64,000 nucleotides of DNA from Verrucomicrobiaceae bacterium (GCA_027491155.1 JAIXWR010000009.1:1-64000), one strand, 5' to 3'. Shown: positions 48,652 through 56,532, counted from the stretch's first letter. Notes: a model not told the origin generated them from the sequence alone. Program-made: numbers and translations.

Positions 48652-49206
48652 ATGTATGGAATGGTGAATCAGGCAATGCACCAGATGGTTTCCGAGGTTC
48701 ATGGCGAGGATGCGTGGAACCGGATTCGCCTGGGTGCCGGCTGCGAAGTCGAGCGCTTCCTCCGGATGGACTCCTATCCGGATGAAATGACCTACCGCCT
48801 GATTGAGGCGGCGGTCGAGGAGCTCAAGATCCCGGCGGCCCAGTTGCTGCAGGCCTTCGGCGAATATTGGGTCGGGTTCGCCCATGCCGCCGGCTACGCC
48901 GACTTCTTCCGCGCTTGCGATTCCTATGCCGCCTTCATCCGCCAGTTGGATGCGATGCACGCACGCCTGGAGCTCGCCTTCCCCGATTTCAAGCCCCCGC
49001 AGTTCGCGTGCAACATCGAGTCACCCGACCAAATCGAAGTGGTCTACCGGTCCCACCGGGTGGGGCTGGCACCCTTTGTGCACGGTCTGCTGACCGGGTT
49101 GGGGGAACCCTTCGGCGTCACCGCCACTGTGGTGCACCTCGCCAGCCAGCCACCGGAATCCGGCGGGGCAACGGAACGTTTTCTCGTCACGCTCGCGTCC
49201 CAATGA
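48652..49206 (+). CDS. H-NOX haem NO-binding sensor
   Basis: 184 residues from ATG 48652-48654 (MYGMVNQAMHQMV), the usual H-NOX start; an open frame from 48601 adds 17 residues. FGEYWVGFAHAAGYADFF, then RQLDAMHARLELAFPDF with proximal haem ligand near His103, and YRSHR (residues 132-136), the YxSxR motif that holds the haem propionates, are all present. Distal residues are hydrophobic in the first 80 positions, favouring NO over O2 binding, though this is an inference. The stop overlaps the ATG of the next kinase (ATGA). Confidence 0.95.
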   Translation: MYGMVNQAMHQMVSEVHGEDAWNRIRLGAGCEVERFLRMDSYPDEMTYRLIEAAVEELKIPAAQLLQAFGEYWVGFAHAAGYADFFRACDSYAAFIRQLDAMHARLELAFPDFKPPQFACNIESPDQIEVVYRSHRVGLAPFVHGLLTGLGEPFGVTATVVHLASQPPESGGATERFLVTLASQ

Positions 49207-50903
49207 TCGATGCCGAGAGTTTGGCGCGGCATTTCCCGGTTCACGCTATCATCGGCCCCGGGATGGAGCTGCTGCAGATCGGCTCCGCGCTGCAGCGGCT
49301 GTCGGGCACCACGGGTTCAGCCTCGACCCGCTTCGGCCAGCTGTTCGACTTGGAGCGTCCGGAGCTTGAACTTCCGGATGTGGACACGCTGCGGGCCCTG
49401 GGCTCCCGGCTTTGCCTGCTGCGTTTCAAGCCGAACGGGATGAATATCCGGGCCGAGTTCATTTCCGCGGCCGGCGGCGGTGCGGTGATGCTTGGCAGCG
49501 CGGGAATCTCGAGCACCGGCGAGCTGGCGGATCTGGGGCTGACGCTCAACGATTTCACCGCTCACGATCCGACCACCGATTTCCTCATGGCCGTGACCAC
49601 CCACCGCGCGACGCTCGACGACCTCAGGCGGCTGACGGATGTCCTGGAACGCCAGAAACAGGACCTCCAGCGGAGCAACGAGTTGTTGGCCGAAGCCACG
49701 GCCGAGGCCCGTCGTGCGTCGGAGGTGAAATCGCGCTTCCTGTCCCAGATGAGCCACGAACTCCGCACGCCCCTTCATGCGATCTCCGGTTTCTCCAAGC
49801 TGCTTCTCGACAAGGCGAACCCGGAAGACTGCGAGGAGTTCATCGAGGCGATCCACGCATCGGCGGAGATGCTGGTCTCACTAGTGGGGCATGGGCTGGA
49901 TTTGGCGAAGATCGAGGCCGGTCGGCTGGAGATCACGCCGGCCGCCTTCGACCCAAGAGCACTGTTCGGTCGGATCATGAGACCCCAGCGGGAGCAGGCA
50001 CGGATGAAGGGGCTGTCCCTCGATTGGCGGCTTGAGCTGCCTTGCGATGCATGGCTTGAAGGGGACGCGCTGCGCATCGGGCAAATCGTGATGAATCTCG
50101 TCGGGAACGCGGTCAAGTTCACCGAGTGCGGGGGGATCGATCTCACCGCCGCCTGGCGCGACGGACGGCTTCTGGTGGAAGTGAAGGATACCGGCCCAGG
50201 CATCGCCGAGTCCGATCTGGCCGTAATTTTCCAGCCCTTCATCCAGGTCGTAAAGACGAATGCCCGGCCGGAAGGAACCGGACTGGGACTGACCATATCC
50301 CGGGAACTCGCGGCACTGATGGGCGGCTCGCTGACAGCTTGGAGTGACGGTCGATCGGGCTGCCTGTTCCGTCTGGAGCTGCCCGCTCCGCTCACCGCGC
50401 AGCCGCTTCACGAATCCGACGCGCCCCTTGCCACGCCGGCACCGCGTGCGGTGCTGGTTGTCGACGACAATGATCTCAACCGGCTCCTTGGTCGGAAACT
50501 GCTCGAGCGCGACGGCCACTCGGTGGAGGTGGCCCACGATGGCGTGGAAGCACTCGCGATTATTGCCCGGCGCGCTCCGGATATCGTGCTGATGGATCTT
50601 CAAATGCCAGGATTAGACGGCTTGGAGACGATGCGTGAGATACGCCGCCGGGGTTTCGAAATGCCGGTGATCGCCCTGACGGCGAGTGCTGTTAACGGCG
50701 AAAGGGAGCGTTGCATCGCAGCCGGCATGAATGGCTATCTGACAAAGCCGCTTAATCTAACAACCTTGCGGGCGACGCTGAACACCTTGACTGCCCCGAA
50801 TGGCACGGGATTAAGGCAGATTTCGTTGGCGGATTCCTTGGGAAATCAACCCTCCCAGCTGTGCAGCCCGCCACGAGATCTTCCGCGCTGCAATGCTTGC
50901 TAG
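49203..50903 (+). CDS. HNOBA-domain hybrid histidine kinase
   Basis: 566 residues from ATG 49203-49205, overlapping the H-NOX stop. Residues 1-150 match the H-NOX-associated (HNOBA) domain (ARHFPVHAIIGPGMELLQIG, SRLCLLRFKPNGM, FLMAVTTHRATLDDL), followed by a coiled linker, HisKA with His near residue 185 (QMSHELRTPLHAI), HATPase (NLVGNAVKF, DTGPGIAESD, GTGLGLTIS) and a receiver with Asp near residue 465 (VLMDLQMPGLDG). It is the cognate kinase of the H-NOX protein and has its own receiver, so it needs an HPt relay, provided at 47243. Its TAG stop coincides with the edge of an IS element but is also formed by the uninterrupted sequence, so the protein is intact. Confidence 0.93.
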   Translation: MIDAESLARHFPVHAIIGPGMELLQIGSALQRLSGTTGSASTRFGQLFDLERPELELPDVDTLRALGSRLCLLRFKPNGMNIRAEFISAAGGGAVMLGSAGISSTGELADLGLTLNDFTAHDPTTDFLMAVTTHRATLDDLRRLTDVLERQKQDLQRSNELLAEATAEARRASEVKSRFLSQMSHELRTPLHAISGFSKLLLDKANPEDCEEFIEAIHASAEMLVSLVGHGLDLAKIEAGRLEITPAAFDPRALFGRIMRPQREQARMKGLSLDWRLELPCDAWLEGDALRIGQIVMNLVGNAVKFTECGGIDLTAAWRDGRLLVEVKDTGPGIAESDLAVIFQPFIQVVKTNARPEGTGLGLTISRELAALMGGSLTAWSDGRSGCLFRLELPAPLTAQPLHESDAPLATPAPRAVLVVDDNDLNRLLGRKLLERDGHSVEVAHDGVEALAIIARRAPDIVLMDLQMPGLDGLETMREIRRRGFEMPVIALTASAVNGERERCIAAGMNGYLTKPLNLTTLRATLNTLTAPNGTGLRQISLADSLGNQPSQLCSPPRDLPRCNAC

Positions 50904-51753
50904 AAGTGGTTTCAAAAGTGTCGCACGAGGATCATCAGGCAGGCGATTTTGAAAAAGCCCGAGTAGAGGGTGAGAATCCGCTCGTGTCTGACGAGCAACC
51001 TGCGCCAGTTGCCGAGCCACGCGAAGAGCCGCTCGATCTCCCAGCGTTTGCGGTAGCGCCTCAATTTGCGGCCGTCCTGTCGGGAAGGACGCTTGCGGTT
51101 GCTTCGGTGCGGACAGATCAACTCGCCGTCGAGAATCTCGAGCAGGGTTCTCAGCGAATCGGCATCATACGCCTTGTCGGCGATCAGGCGCTGCGGCCAG
51201 CGGCCGAGTCGCTCGCGTGCGTCGATGATGGCCCTCGGGGCGAGCTTCACTTCCGCGGGCGACGCGCTCTCCAGGGTGACTCCCACAGGAAGACCCTGGC
51301 CGTCCGCCACCACCATCCACTTCGTTCCCTTGCCGCGTTTGGTCTTTCCGACGCAGATCCCCCTTTTTTCGCCGGAGCGAAGCTGCCGTCGATGAAGCAT
51401 TCCTCCCAGTCGAGGGTCTGTTGCTCGTCAAGCATGTGGATGAAGGCCCGCCACACGTTGTCCCAAACCTCCCCTTCCTCCCAATCGCGCAACCGGCGCT
51501 AGCAGGTTGAAGCGCTCGGAAGCGGCCTGGGGATGTCCCGCCACCTGGCCCCGGTCTTGAGGATCCACAGGATTCCCTCCAGCACGTCCCGGTCGGCGCA
51601 GCGCGGCCGTCCGAATGCGTTGGGTGCCGGAAGCAGCGGCCTGATTCGCTCCCACACCCCGTCGGTCATGAACTCGTAGGTCACGCCGACTCCACATAAT
51701 CAAAAAAGCTCCCAGTAGAATTTCAAAATCTCAGACTTTTGAAACCGGCTCTA
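50901..51753. mobile_element. IS5-family insertion sequence (IS427-like)
   Basis: 853 bp bounded by 19-bp imperfect inverted repeats: TAGAAGTGGTTTCAAAAGT at 50901-50919 and the complement of TAGAGCCGGTTTCAAAAGT at 51735-51753. CTAG occurs at both ends, as expected of a short target duplication. It carries one transposase gene on the minus strand with a slippery A6G site and an in-frame TAG. It is inserted in the 3' end of the MarR gene. Confidence 0.9.
50912..51684 (-). pseudogene. IS5-family transposase, nonsense-mutated
   Basis: The N-terminal part starts near 51684 (YEFMTDGVWERIRPLLP, then LWILKTGARWRDIP). An in-frame TAG at 51499-51501 replaces a Trp (ASTC-stop-RRLRDWEE). The frame then continues through DWEECFIDGSFAPAKKG (first catalytic Asp) to a slippery AAAAAAG at 51363-51369. 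A -1 shift there, normal for this group, leads to GICVGKTKRGKGTKWMVV, IADKAYDAD (second Asp) and YRKRWEIERLFAWLGNWRRL (Glu). Thus the catalytic triad is present but the TAG should abolish activity unless suppressed. Confidence 0.88.
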
Positions 51754-52135
51754 GGGATTCAGCGATCCAATTGACAAATCTGGCACCTTCAGGAGTGAGT
51801 GCCAAATAAATCGACCGGCGGTCTTGGCGCTTTACGACTCGAACAGCCAGCCCCTTTTCTTCGAGTTGATCCGCAATGCCGGTGATCCCTGCGCTTGAAA
51901 GGCCCACAACACCGGCCAGCTCGCTGAGCCGTTTTAGATCTTTACCCACGTTCCGGAGGTGAATCAGGATATGCAGTGCCCTGAGTGTGATTCCGCGGCG
52001 GTCGAGACATCCGAGAAGCTGGTCGAGAGAATTGAAAGTGCCCGCCCCGAACGGCGACTTGGAGGAGCCCGCCACATCCAATTCCAGCCCCGGCGACAAA
52101 TGCTGATAAAGCTTCGTAAACTCCATATGCCTCAT
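51731..52135 (-). CDS. MarR-family transcriptional regulator, 3' end replaced by an IS element
   Basis: About 134 residues from ATG 52133-52135 (52126 and 52186 are alternatives; the last would put the operator against the start). Winged-helix features: LRALHILIHLRNVGKDLKRL, VVGLSSAGITGIADQLEEKG (recognition helix) and VVKRQDRRSIYLALTPEGARF (wing). MarR regulators of this type occur with EPS clusters. The last residues EPVSKV come from the IS inverted repeat. Without the IS the frame would continue LASIAARKISWRAAQ to a TAA at 50811, 31 residues longer. A perfect TGCAA-N3-TTGCA palindrome lies 58 bp upstream. Dimerisation by the lost C-terminal helix may be affected. Confidence 0.85.
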   Translation of the reverse strand: MRHMEFTKLYQHLSPGLELDVAGSSKSPFGAGTFNSLDQLLGCLDRRGITLRALHILIHLRNVGKDLKRLSELAGVVGLSSAGITGIADQLEEKGLAVRVVKRQDRRSIYLALTPEGARFVNWIAESLEPVSKV

Positions 52136-52192
52136 TATTCCGAGGAATCGAAAGATCGGCAACAGCTTAAAGTTCGAAGTCCGCAAGAGCAG

Positions 52193-52205
52193 TGCAAAGA
52201 TTGCA
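52193..52205. promoter_or_regulatory. Palindromic operator candidate TGCAA-AGA-TTGCA
   Basis: Perfect half-sites, 58 bp upstream of the preferred MarR start at 52135. A further TTGCAGCAATTGCA-like sequence follows directly. This suggests that the MarR gene belongs to the same regulon or regulates itself. Confidence 0.7.
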
Positions 52206-52252
52206 GCAATTGCATTACTATCATCAAACCCAGTGGCTTGATTCTTAAATAG

Positions 52253-52420
52253 CTACGCGCATCTTGCCGCCGCTTTCACCGCCCTCCGTGCGCGGTGGAT
52301 CATCCCGAGGATCTCGCTGCCCTTCGCCTTCCAGACGTATCTCGTGAATTGGCGTCGCGCTCGGCAAGGTAGTTCTCGATGGCCTCTTCAAGGAAGGTAA
52401 ATCAAGTAAACCGTAAGCGG
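52253..52420 (-). pseudogene. C-terminal remnant of an IS630-type transposase
   Basis: On the minus strand SLEEAIENYLAERDANS continues, after a frameshift, as FTRYVWKAKGSEILGMIHRA and RRAVKAAARCA to a stop at 52253-52255. This is the characteristic end of IS630-family transposases (F.W.KA..IL.KI.RAR..). The rest was removed, probably by the ISAs1 insertion or a deletion ending near 52440. Confidence 0.75.
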
Positions 52421-52443
52421 TGAACAGAACCCCTCTATCCTAC

Positions 52444-53653
52444 CAGGGCAACCGCACTTAGGACAGCCCGAGGAATGCGGCGAGGCGTTTGGGGTTGAGC
52501 GCGGCGGCCAGGCGCTTGGAGCGCACCGACTTGCCGGAAAGCTCGGGACTTGTCTGGAGCAGGTTGTGGGTCAACCGGCGCAACAGCGACATGTTCTTGG
52601 ACGCGTGCCCGCTGCGGATCCGCGACTGATCCTCCGCGAACACCACGTCCATCACCCAATGGCAGCGGTTCTCGATGCCCCAGTGCCCGCGCACCAGCCC
52701 GAGCAGCCGCGCCGCGTCGGGAGGCAGGCTGCTCAGCCAGTAGCGCCGCGCCGTCACGGGCTCTTCTCCCGGCAGATGGCGCACGCTCTCCACGCAGATC
52801 ACGCTGCGCAGCCCCAGCCATTTTCGGCGTTCCTTCGGATCGATCCAATCCAGGTGGTCGGTCTCCTCATGGCAGGACACCACGCCGCCACCCGCGGCGA
52901 TCCAATCCAGCGCCTTGCCGTCGGCGAAAAGGGCCACCGATCCTTCGTGCAGCTTGCCCTGGTTGCCTTTCAGCGCCAGCAGCCAGTCCGCCCCGGCATG
53001 GGCGATGGCCACCGCCGTCTTGTGTTGGCAGCCCATCGCGTCGAGGCTCACCACGCAGCCTTTCACGTCGAGCTGGCGCAGCAGCTTGGGCACCGCGGTG
53101 ATCTCGTTGCTCTTCTCGCCCACGGCGAGCTGGCCGAGGGTGATGCCGCGGCTGCCGGCCCACGCGCTGATGACGTGCAGCGCTTTCTTGCCGCCCTTGC
53201 TGCCGCTGCGGCGCAGGGTCTTGCCGTCGATGGCGATGAGTTCGCCTGCCAGCGCCGGGCAGCGGCTGGCGACCATCGCGGTGAAGCAGTCCATGAAGGC
53301 CTGCGGATCGATGGCGGCGAAGACCCGGGCATAAGTGTCGGCCGAAGGCAGGCCGTTGGGCAGTTCGAGGTGCTCGCGCAGCCAGTCCTTGCGCTCGCGG
53401 CTGAAGACCGCGATGTCCTCGAAGCCATCCATGCCGCTGATGGTCGCGGCCAGGGCGATGAAAAGGATCTCGCCGAAGTAATGCCGCGTGGCGGGACTCT
53501 GGCGGGGATCGGGGAGTTGACGGAAGGAGTCCAAGCAGTCGGGGAAACCTCCACGATAGCGGTTGCGGTTCTCAGGCCAAGCCATTCAGCCCGCGTACGA
53601 CACCCCCTCCAGAAATTACAGCGTTTGTTTGAATCCTATGTGCGGTTGCCCTG
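52444..53653. mobile_element. ISAs1-family insertion sequence
   Basis: 1.21 kb bounded by perfect 14-bp inverted repeats, CAGGGCAACCGCAC at 52444-52457 and its complement at 53640-53653. It contains a single intact transposase gene on the minus strand. No target duplication is obvious by eye. It lies beside an IS630 remnant, marking this as an insertion hot spot near the tRNA gene. Confidence 0.88.
52458..53585 (-). CDS. ISAs1-family transposase
   Basis: 375 residues, full length. DDE_Tnp_1-associated N-terminus (CLDSFRQLPDPRQSPATRHYF), then IAIDGKTLRRS (first Asp), VSLDAMGCQHKTAVAI (second Asp), and RGHWGIENRCHWVMDVVFAEDQ (Glu region), as in H-repeat/ISAs1 enzymes. The frame is intact with catalytic residues present, so the element may be active. 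Codon use is GC-rich like the host. Confidence 0.95.
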   Translation of the reverse strand: MAWPENRNRYRGGFPDCLDSFRQLPDPRQSPATRHYFGEILFIALAATISGMDGFEDIAVFSRERKDWLREHLELPNGLPSADTYARVFAAIDPQAFMDCFTAMVASRCPALAGELIAIDGKTLRRSGSKGGKKALHVISAWAGSRGITLGQLAVGEKSNEITAVPKLLRQLDVKGCVVSLDAMGCQHKTAVAIAHAGADWLLALKGNQGKLHEGSVALFADGKALDWIAAGGGVVSCHEETDHLDWIDPKERRKWLGLRSVICVESVRHLPGEEPVTARRYWLSSLPPDAARLLGLVRGHWGIENRCHWVMDVVFAEDQSRIRSGHASKNMSLLRRLTHNLLQTSPELSGKSVRSKRLAAALNPKRLAAFLGLS

Positions 53654-53793
53654 AAACTGACTAGTCCAAATCGGGAATTGTGGCCGAGCTCCCCTCGAAG
53701 GAAATCAATTCCATCACGCCCGGCCCATCCGGGAGCGTCAACACCGGCGGCAGCCCTCGATTCGGGGACATCCGGGCAGCGCACCCTTCCCGC

Positions 53794-54276
53794 TCACTCC
53801 GCTGCGGACTGCAGGCCGTCCGCCATCATCACCAGTGCGTCGAGCACTCCACCCAGGTAGGCGATCTTCAATTCCGCGCTGTCGAGTGCGTTGACCGCTT
53901 CCCGGTGCTGGTCTGCCAGCAGGCGCGCATGGTCGGCGTCCTTCAGATCCAGCTCCTCCACCGTCAACAGCCAGGAGGGCGCCGGGAACAGCTCCTGGTC
54001 GATCAAGCTGAAAGCCAGGCGGAAGATTTCCTCCAGCGAGCGCGTCAACGGCTCTCCCGGCAGCTTGGGCACCTCCCGCAAGCCCAGCCGGCGCAACGAG
54101 GCGTTGAGCAGGTAGAACCCGCGAATCCCCTTCATCGGGATGATGACCCCCTTGTTCACGAAATCATGGAAGGTGCTACGTGGCAGCGGCGGCTCGAAGT
54201 AACGGCTGATCGTCTCGCGACGAACGGCATACTCCGGGAAACCAGTTGGCGGAGACTTGGAAGACGGCGAGCCCAT
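53794..54276 (-). CDS. Hypothetical protein of the accessory zone
   Basis: 160 residues. The N-terminal half (AVRRETISRYFEPPLPRSTF, then HDFVNKGVIIPMKGIRGFYLL) resembles a phage- or plasmid-type helix-turn-helix with a following strand. The C-terminal half is acidic and helical (AFSLIDQELFPAPSWLLTVE, then DAELKIAYLGGVLDAL-type sequence). No catalytic motif. It lies between ISAs1 and tRNA-Ala, where integrated elements often sit, although no integrase is left in the window. Possibly a remnant regulator of such an element. Confidence 0.55.
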   Translation of the reverse strand: MGSPSSKSPPTGFPEYAVRRETISRYFEPPLPRSTFHDFVNKGVIIPMKGIRGFYLLNASLRRLGLREVPKLPGEPLTRSLEEIFRLAFSLIDQELFPAPSWLLTVEELDLKDADHARLLADQHREAVNALDSAELKIAYLGGVLDALVMMADGLQSAAE

Positions 54277-54501
54277 GGCGGCAGTATGATCACGGCCCCG
54301 CCCGCTGGCACGGAGATTGTGCCGCCGCAGGGTCTGACGGCCGCCCTCATTTGCTCCTCAAACCACCGCAGTAACAGCAGCCTGGAGATACTTAAGCTCT
54401 CTTAAATAGTTGCCAGAGCAGTTGCCAAAAATGCACCGTTTCCCCGGATTTCGTCGGATTTCCCCGTTCACCCGTGGAGTCGCCCGTTTGCCCCAGAAAT
54501 G

Positions 54502-54526
54502 AAAAAAGCCCCTAGAGCGGGGCTTA
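54502..54526 (-). terminator. Rho-independent terminator after tRNA-Ala
   Basis: On the minus strand AAGCCCC-GCTCTA-GGGGCTT is followed by TTTT. It lies 20 bp past the 3' end of the tRNA gene. Confidence 0.9.
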
Positions 54527-54547
54527 TTCCAGAGCTTTCCGGGGAGT

Positions 54548-54619
54548 GGAGCATAGGAGATTCGAACTCCTGACCTCTTCATTGCGAACGAAGCGCTCTA
54601 CCAACTGAGCTAATGCCCC
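54548..54619 (-). tRNA. tRNA-Ala (anticodon CGC)
   Basis: 72 nt. Acceptor stem GGGGCAT/ATGCTCC contains the G3-U70 wobble pair that marks alanine tRNAs. D-arm GCTC-AGTTGGTA-GAGC, anticodon stem CTTCG/TGAAG with loop TTCGCAA (anticodon CGC, codon GCG), and T-arm AGGAG-TTCGAAT-CTCCT all fold. The CCA end is not encoded. The mobile zone to its left makes it a candidate integration site. Confidence 0.95.
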
Positions 54620-54780
54620 TTTCCCTCCGGACGGCCCACGGGTTGCCAGTTCCGGCGGGCGGAATCAAGGGCAAATCCGGGGAACGCGCGGCAGCTTGGC
54701 GGCCCACGACCGCAGGAACAAATTTGCATTGTGAACAATCAAGCTTTGCCAAGCGCCTCGGGATTTCCCTAGTTTTCCCC

Positions 54781-55317
54781 ATGCGACCGCGTTGGCTCTC
54801 CGTCCCCGCCGCTTTCCTCTCCGTGGCCCTCACCGCGTGTGTGAACAGCGGAGGATTCCGATCGACCTCCAACAACCCCACCGGCACCGGGCCCTTCGAC
54901 AGCCGCGGGAACTACGTGGAGGCCTGGGCGGACAATCCTTCGAAATGGCGCCAGGGCTCGAACCAGGTGGTCGAAGCCGTGCCGGACCGTCCCGCCGCGC
55001 AGGTGCCCGTCAGCCCGACGGCCGTGGCTTCCAACACCACTTCCCGCCCGGCCACGACATCCACCACGGTCATTCACAAGAAGCCGGCGACCCGGCCCAC
55101 CCCTTCCGTCGCCAGCAACACGGTCAAGCCGAAGACCACCGCCAAGAAGCCCGTGGTCAAGGCCAAGCCGAAGACCACCCGCCACACGGTGCGTTCGGGC
55201 GACAACCTCTACAACATCGCCAAGCGCTACGGCACGACCGTCGGTGCCATCCAGAAGGCGAACGGTCTCAAGGGCTCGGTGATCCACCCCGGCAAGTCGC
55301 TGGTGATCCCGCGCTGA
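54781..55317 (+). CDS. LysM-domain lipoprotein
   Basis: 178 residues from ATG 54781-54783. Lipoprotein signal with lipobox LTAC (Cys20). A low-complexity Thr/Ser/Pro/Lys linker follows (residues 85-135, PKTTAKKPVVKAKPKTTRH), then one C-terminal LysM domain (HTVRSGDNLYNIAKRYGTTVGAIQKAN to GKSLVIPR). It is expected to sit in a membrane with the LysM binding peptidoglycan. It converges with the VWA gene, with a bidirectional hairpin between them. Confidence 0.92.
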   Translation: MRPRWLSVPAAFLSVALTACVNSGGFRSTSNNPTGTGPFDSRGNYVEAWADNPSKWRQGSNQVVEAVPDRPAAQVPVSPTAVASNTTSRPATTSTTVIHKKPATRPTPSVASNTVKPKTTAKKPVVKAKPKTTRHTVRSGDNLYNIAKRYGTTVGAIQKANGLKGSVIHPGKSLVIPR

Positions 55318-55343
55318 GCCGCTTTCCCCGTCTCCGCGCTTTC

Positions 55344-55379
55344 CAAGGAGTGACCGGATGCCCGTCCGCTCACTCCTTG
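55344..55379. terminator. Bidirectional terminator-like hairpin
   Basis: Perfect arms CAAGGAGTGA (55344-55353) and TCACTCCTTG (55370-55379) with an inner CGGA/TCCG stem. It separates the convergent LysM and VWA genes and overlaps the stop codon of the VWA gene. No long T-run, so termination is probable but not certain. Confidence 0.7.
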
Positions 55380-56443
55380 TCGTCCCACTCCATCGTGGTG
55401 TAGCGCTCGGCCGCGGTGCCGGACATCAGCTTGCCCTTGTAAACCAGCGAGAACTTGCCGCCCGTTTCCTGGGAAATGTCGAGCATGTAGCGGGCCGGCG
55501 TGCCCGGCAGCTCGAAGGCGATCGTATCCACCGGGATGCCGGTCGGATTGATGGCCTCCAGCTCGTCCATCACGGTGTCGTAATCCCGCGGCTCGCCGTC
55601 GGAAAGCAGGTAGATGATGTCCGGCGGCGGCGACATCGCGAAGGCCATCTTCAAGGGCGGATACCAGGCGGTGTTCCCCTGCGGCGGCATGGCGACGATC
55701 TCCTTTTCGAAGTTCGCCTTGATGTTGGCCGATGCGGGATACCAGGGAGCCATCGGCGTCTGGTTCAGGCCGTTCCAGCCCTTGTTGGCGTATTCCGGCC
55801 CCTCGGTCTGGTTGGTCCAGGCGTTGTGGGAGAAGTAGATGACGTTGAAGTTCATCTTTTCATCGAGCGCCTTGACGGAGCGGGTGAGCTCCTTCTTCAA
55901 CGCGTCGATCCGGGTCCCGCCACCGTCGACGTCCGACTCCATCGAAAGCGAGAAGTCCACCAGATACACCACCCGCTTGCCCTTGCGCGGCGTCCCGAAG
56001 AACGAAGAGCCTCCGCCCCCGTCGCCATCGCCGTCGCCCGCGCCGAAGCCCGCGTTGAAATCGTCGTCGATCCCGAACGGCACCGGCTCGGCGGTCGCGT
56101 CCGGCATCGGCACCGTGACCGGCGCCTCGGAGGTGGTGGCAATCACCCGGGCCATCGAGGAACTCGAGCTCGCCGGCTTCGGCTTCATGCCCTTGGCCAG
56201 ATCGGGCCGGTCGACCGGCTTTTCCTCGATCTTCGGCGGCGCCTGGTAGGTGACGATCACCGGGCTCTCCTTCAAGGTCGGCAGGATCGCGATGAGCCAG
56301 AGGATCACGCAGAGCATCACCAGCACGATCAAGGCGACCGCCGCCGACTGGATCATGTCGCGCTTGCGCTGTTCGCGGAGAATGGACTCCGCACGCAAGG
56401 TGATGTCCTTGGAAGGTGCTTTCGTGGTGTGGAACGTCTGCAT
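55370..56443 (-). CDS. Membrane-anchored von Willebrand factor A domain protein
   Basis: Start ATG 56441-56443 (MQTFHTTKAPSKDI), 357 residues. One TM helix (QSAAVALIVLVMLCVILWLI, residues 32-51), then a Pro/Ser linker, a Gly/Asp-rich run (FGAGDGDGDGGGG) and a VWA domain: VVYLVDFSLSMESD (MIDAS DxSxS), FNVIYFSHNAW, GNTAWYPPLKMAF and DIIYLLSDGEP. The layout matches verrucomicrobial and planctomycete TadG/BatA-like proteins. An extracytoplasmic protein-interaction or assembly role is likely. It lies downstream of recF on the same strand, about 90 bp away. Confidence 0.88.
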   Translation of the reverse strand: MQTFHTTKAPSKDITLRAESILREQRKRDMIQSAAVALIVLVMLCVILWLIAILPTLKESPVIVTYQAPPKIEEKPVDRPDLAKGMKPKPASSSSSMARVIATTSEAPVTVPMPDATAEPVPFGIDDDFNAGFGAGDGDGDGGGGSSFFGTPRKGKRVVYLVDFSLSMESDVDGGGTRIDALKKELTRSVKALDEKMNFNVIYFSHNAWTNQTEGPEYANKGWNGLNQTPMAPWYPASANIKANFEKEIVAMPPQGNTAWYPPLKMAFAMSPPPDIIYLLSDGEPRDYDTVMDELEAINPTGIPVDTIAFELPGTPARYMLDISQETGGKFSLVYKGKLMSGTAAERYTTMEWDDKE

Positions 56444-56532
56444 GGGTTCTCGAAGCCGGATCGAGGCTTTACCGATGGCATCACAGCCGGCGGAAGAGGG
56501 CCAGCGGAAAGGCGCGGCCGGGGTGATTCCCT

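Noticed and set aside
54613-54780. Upstream extension of the LysM lipoprotein
   Set aside because: It overlaps the tRNA promoter side and lacks a signal; the ATG at 54781 gives a proper lipoprotein signal.
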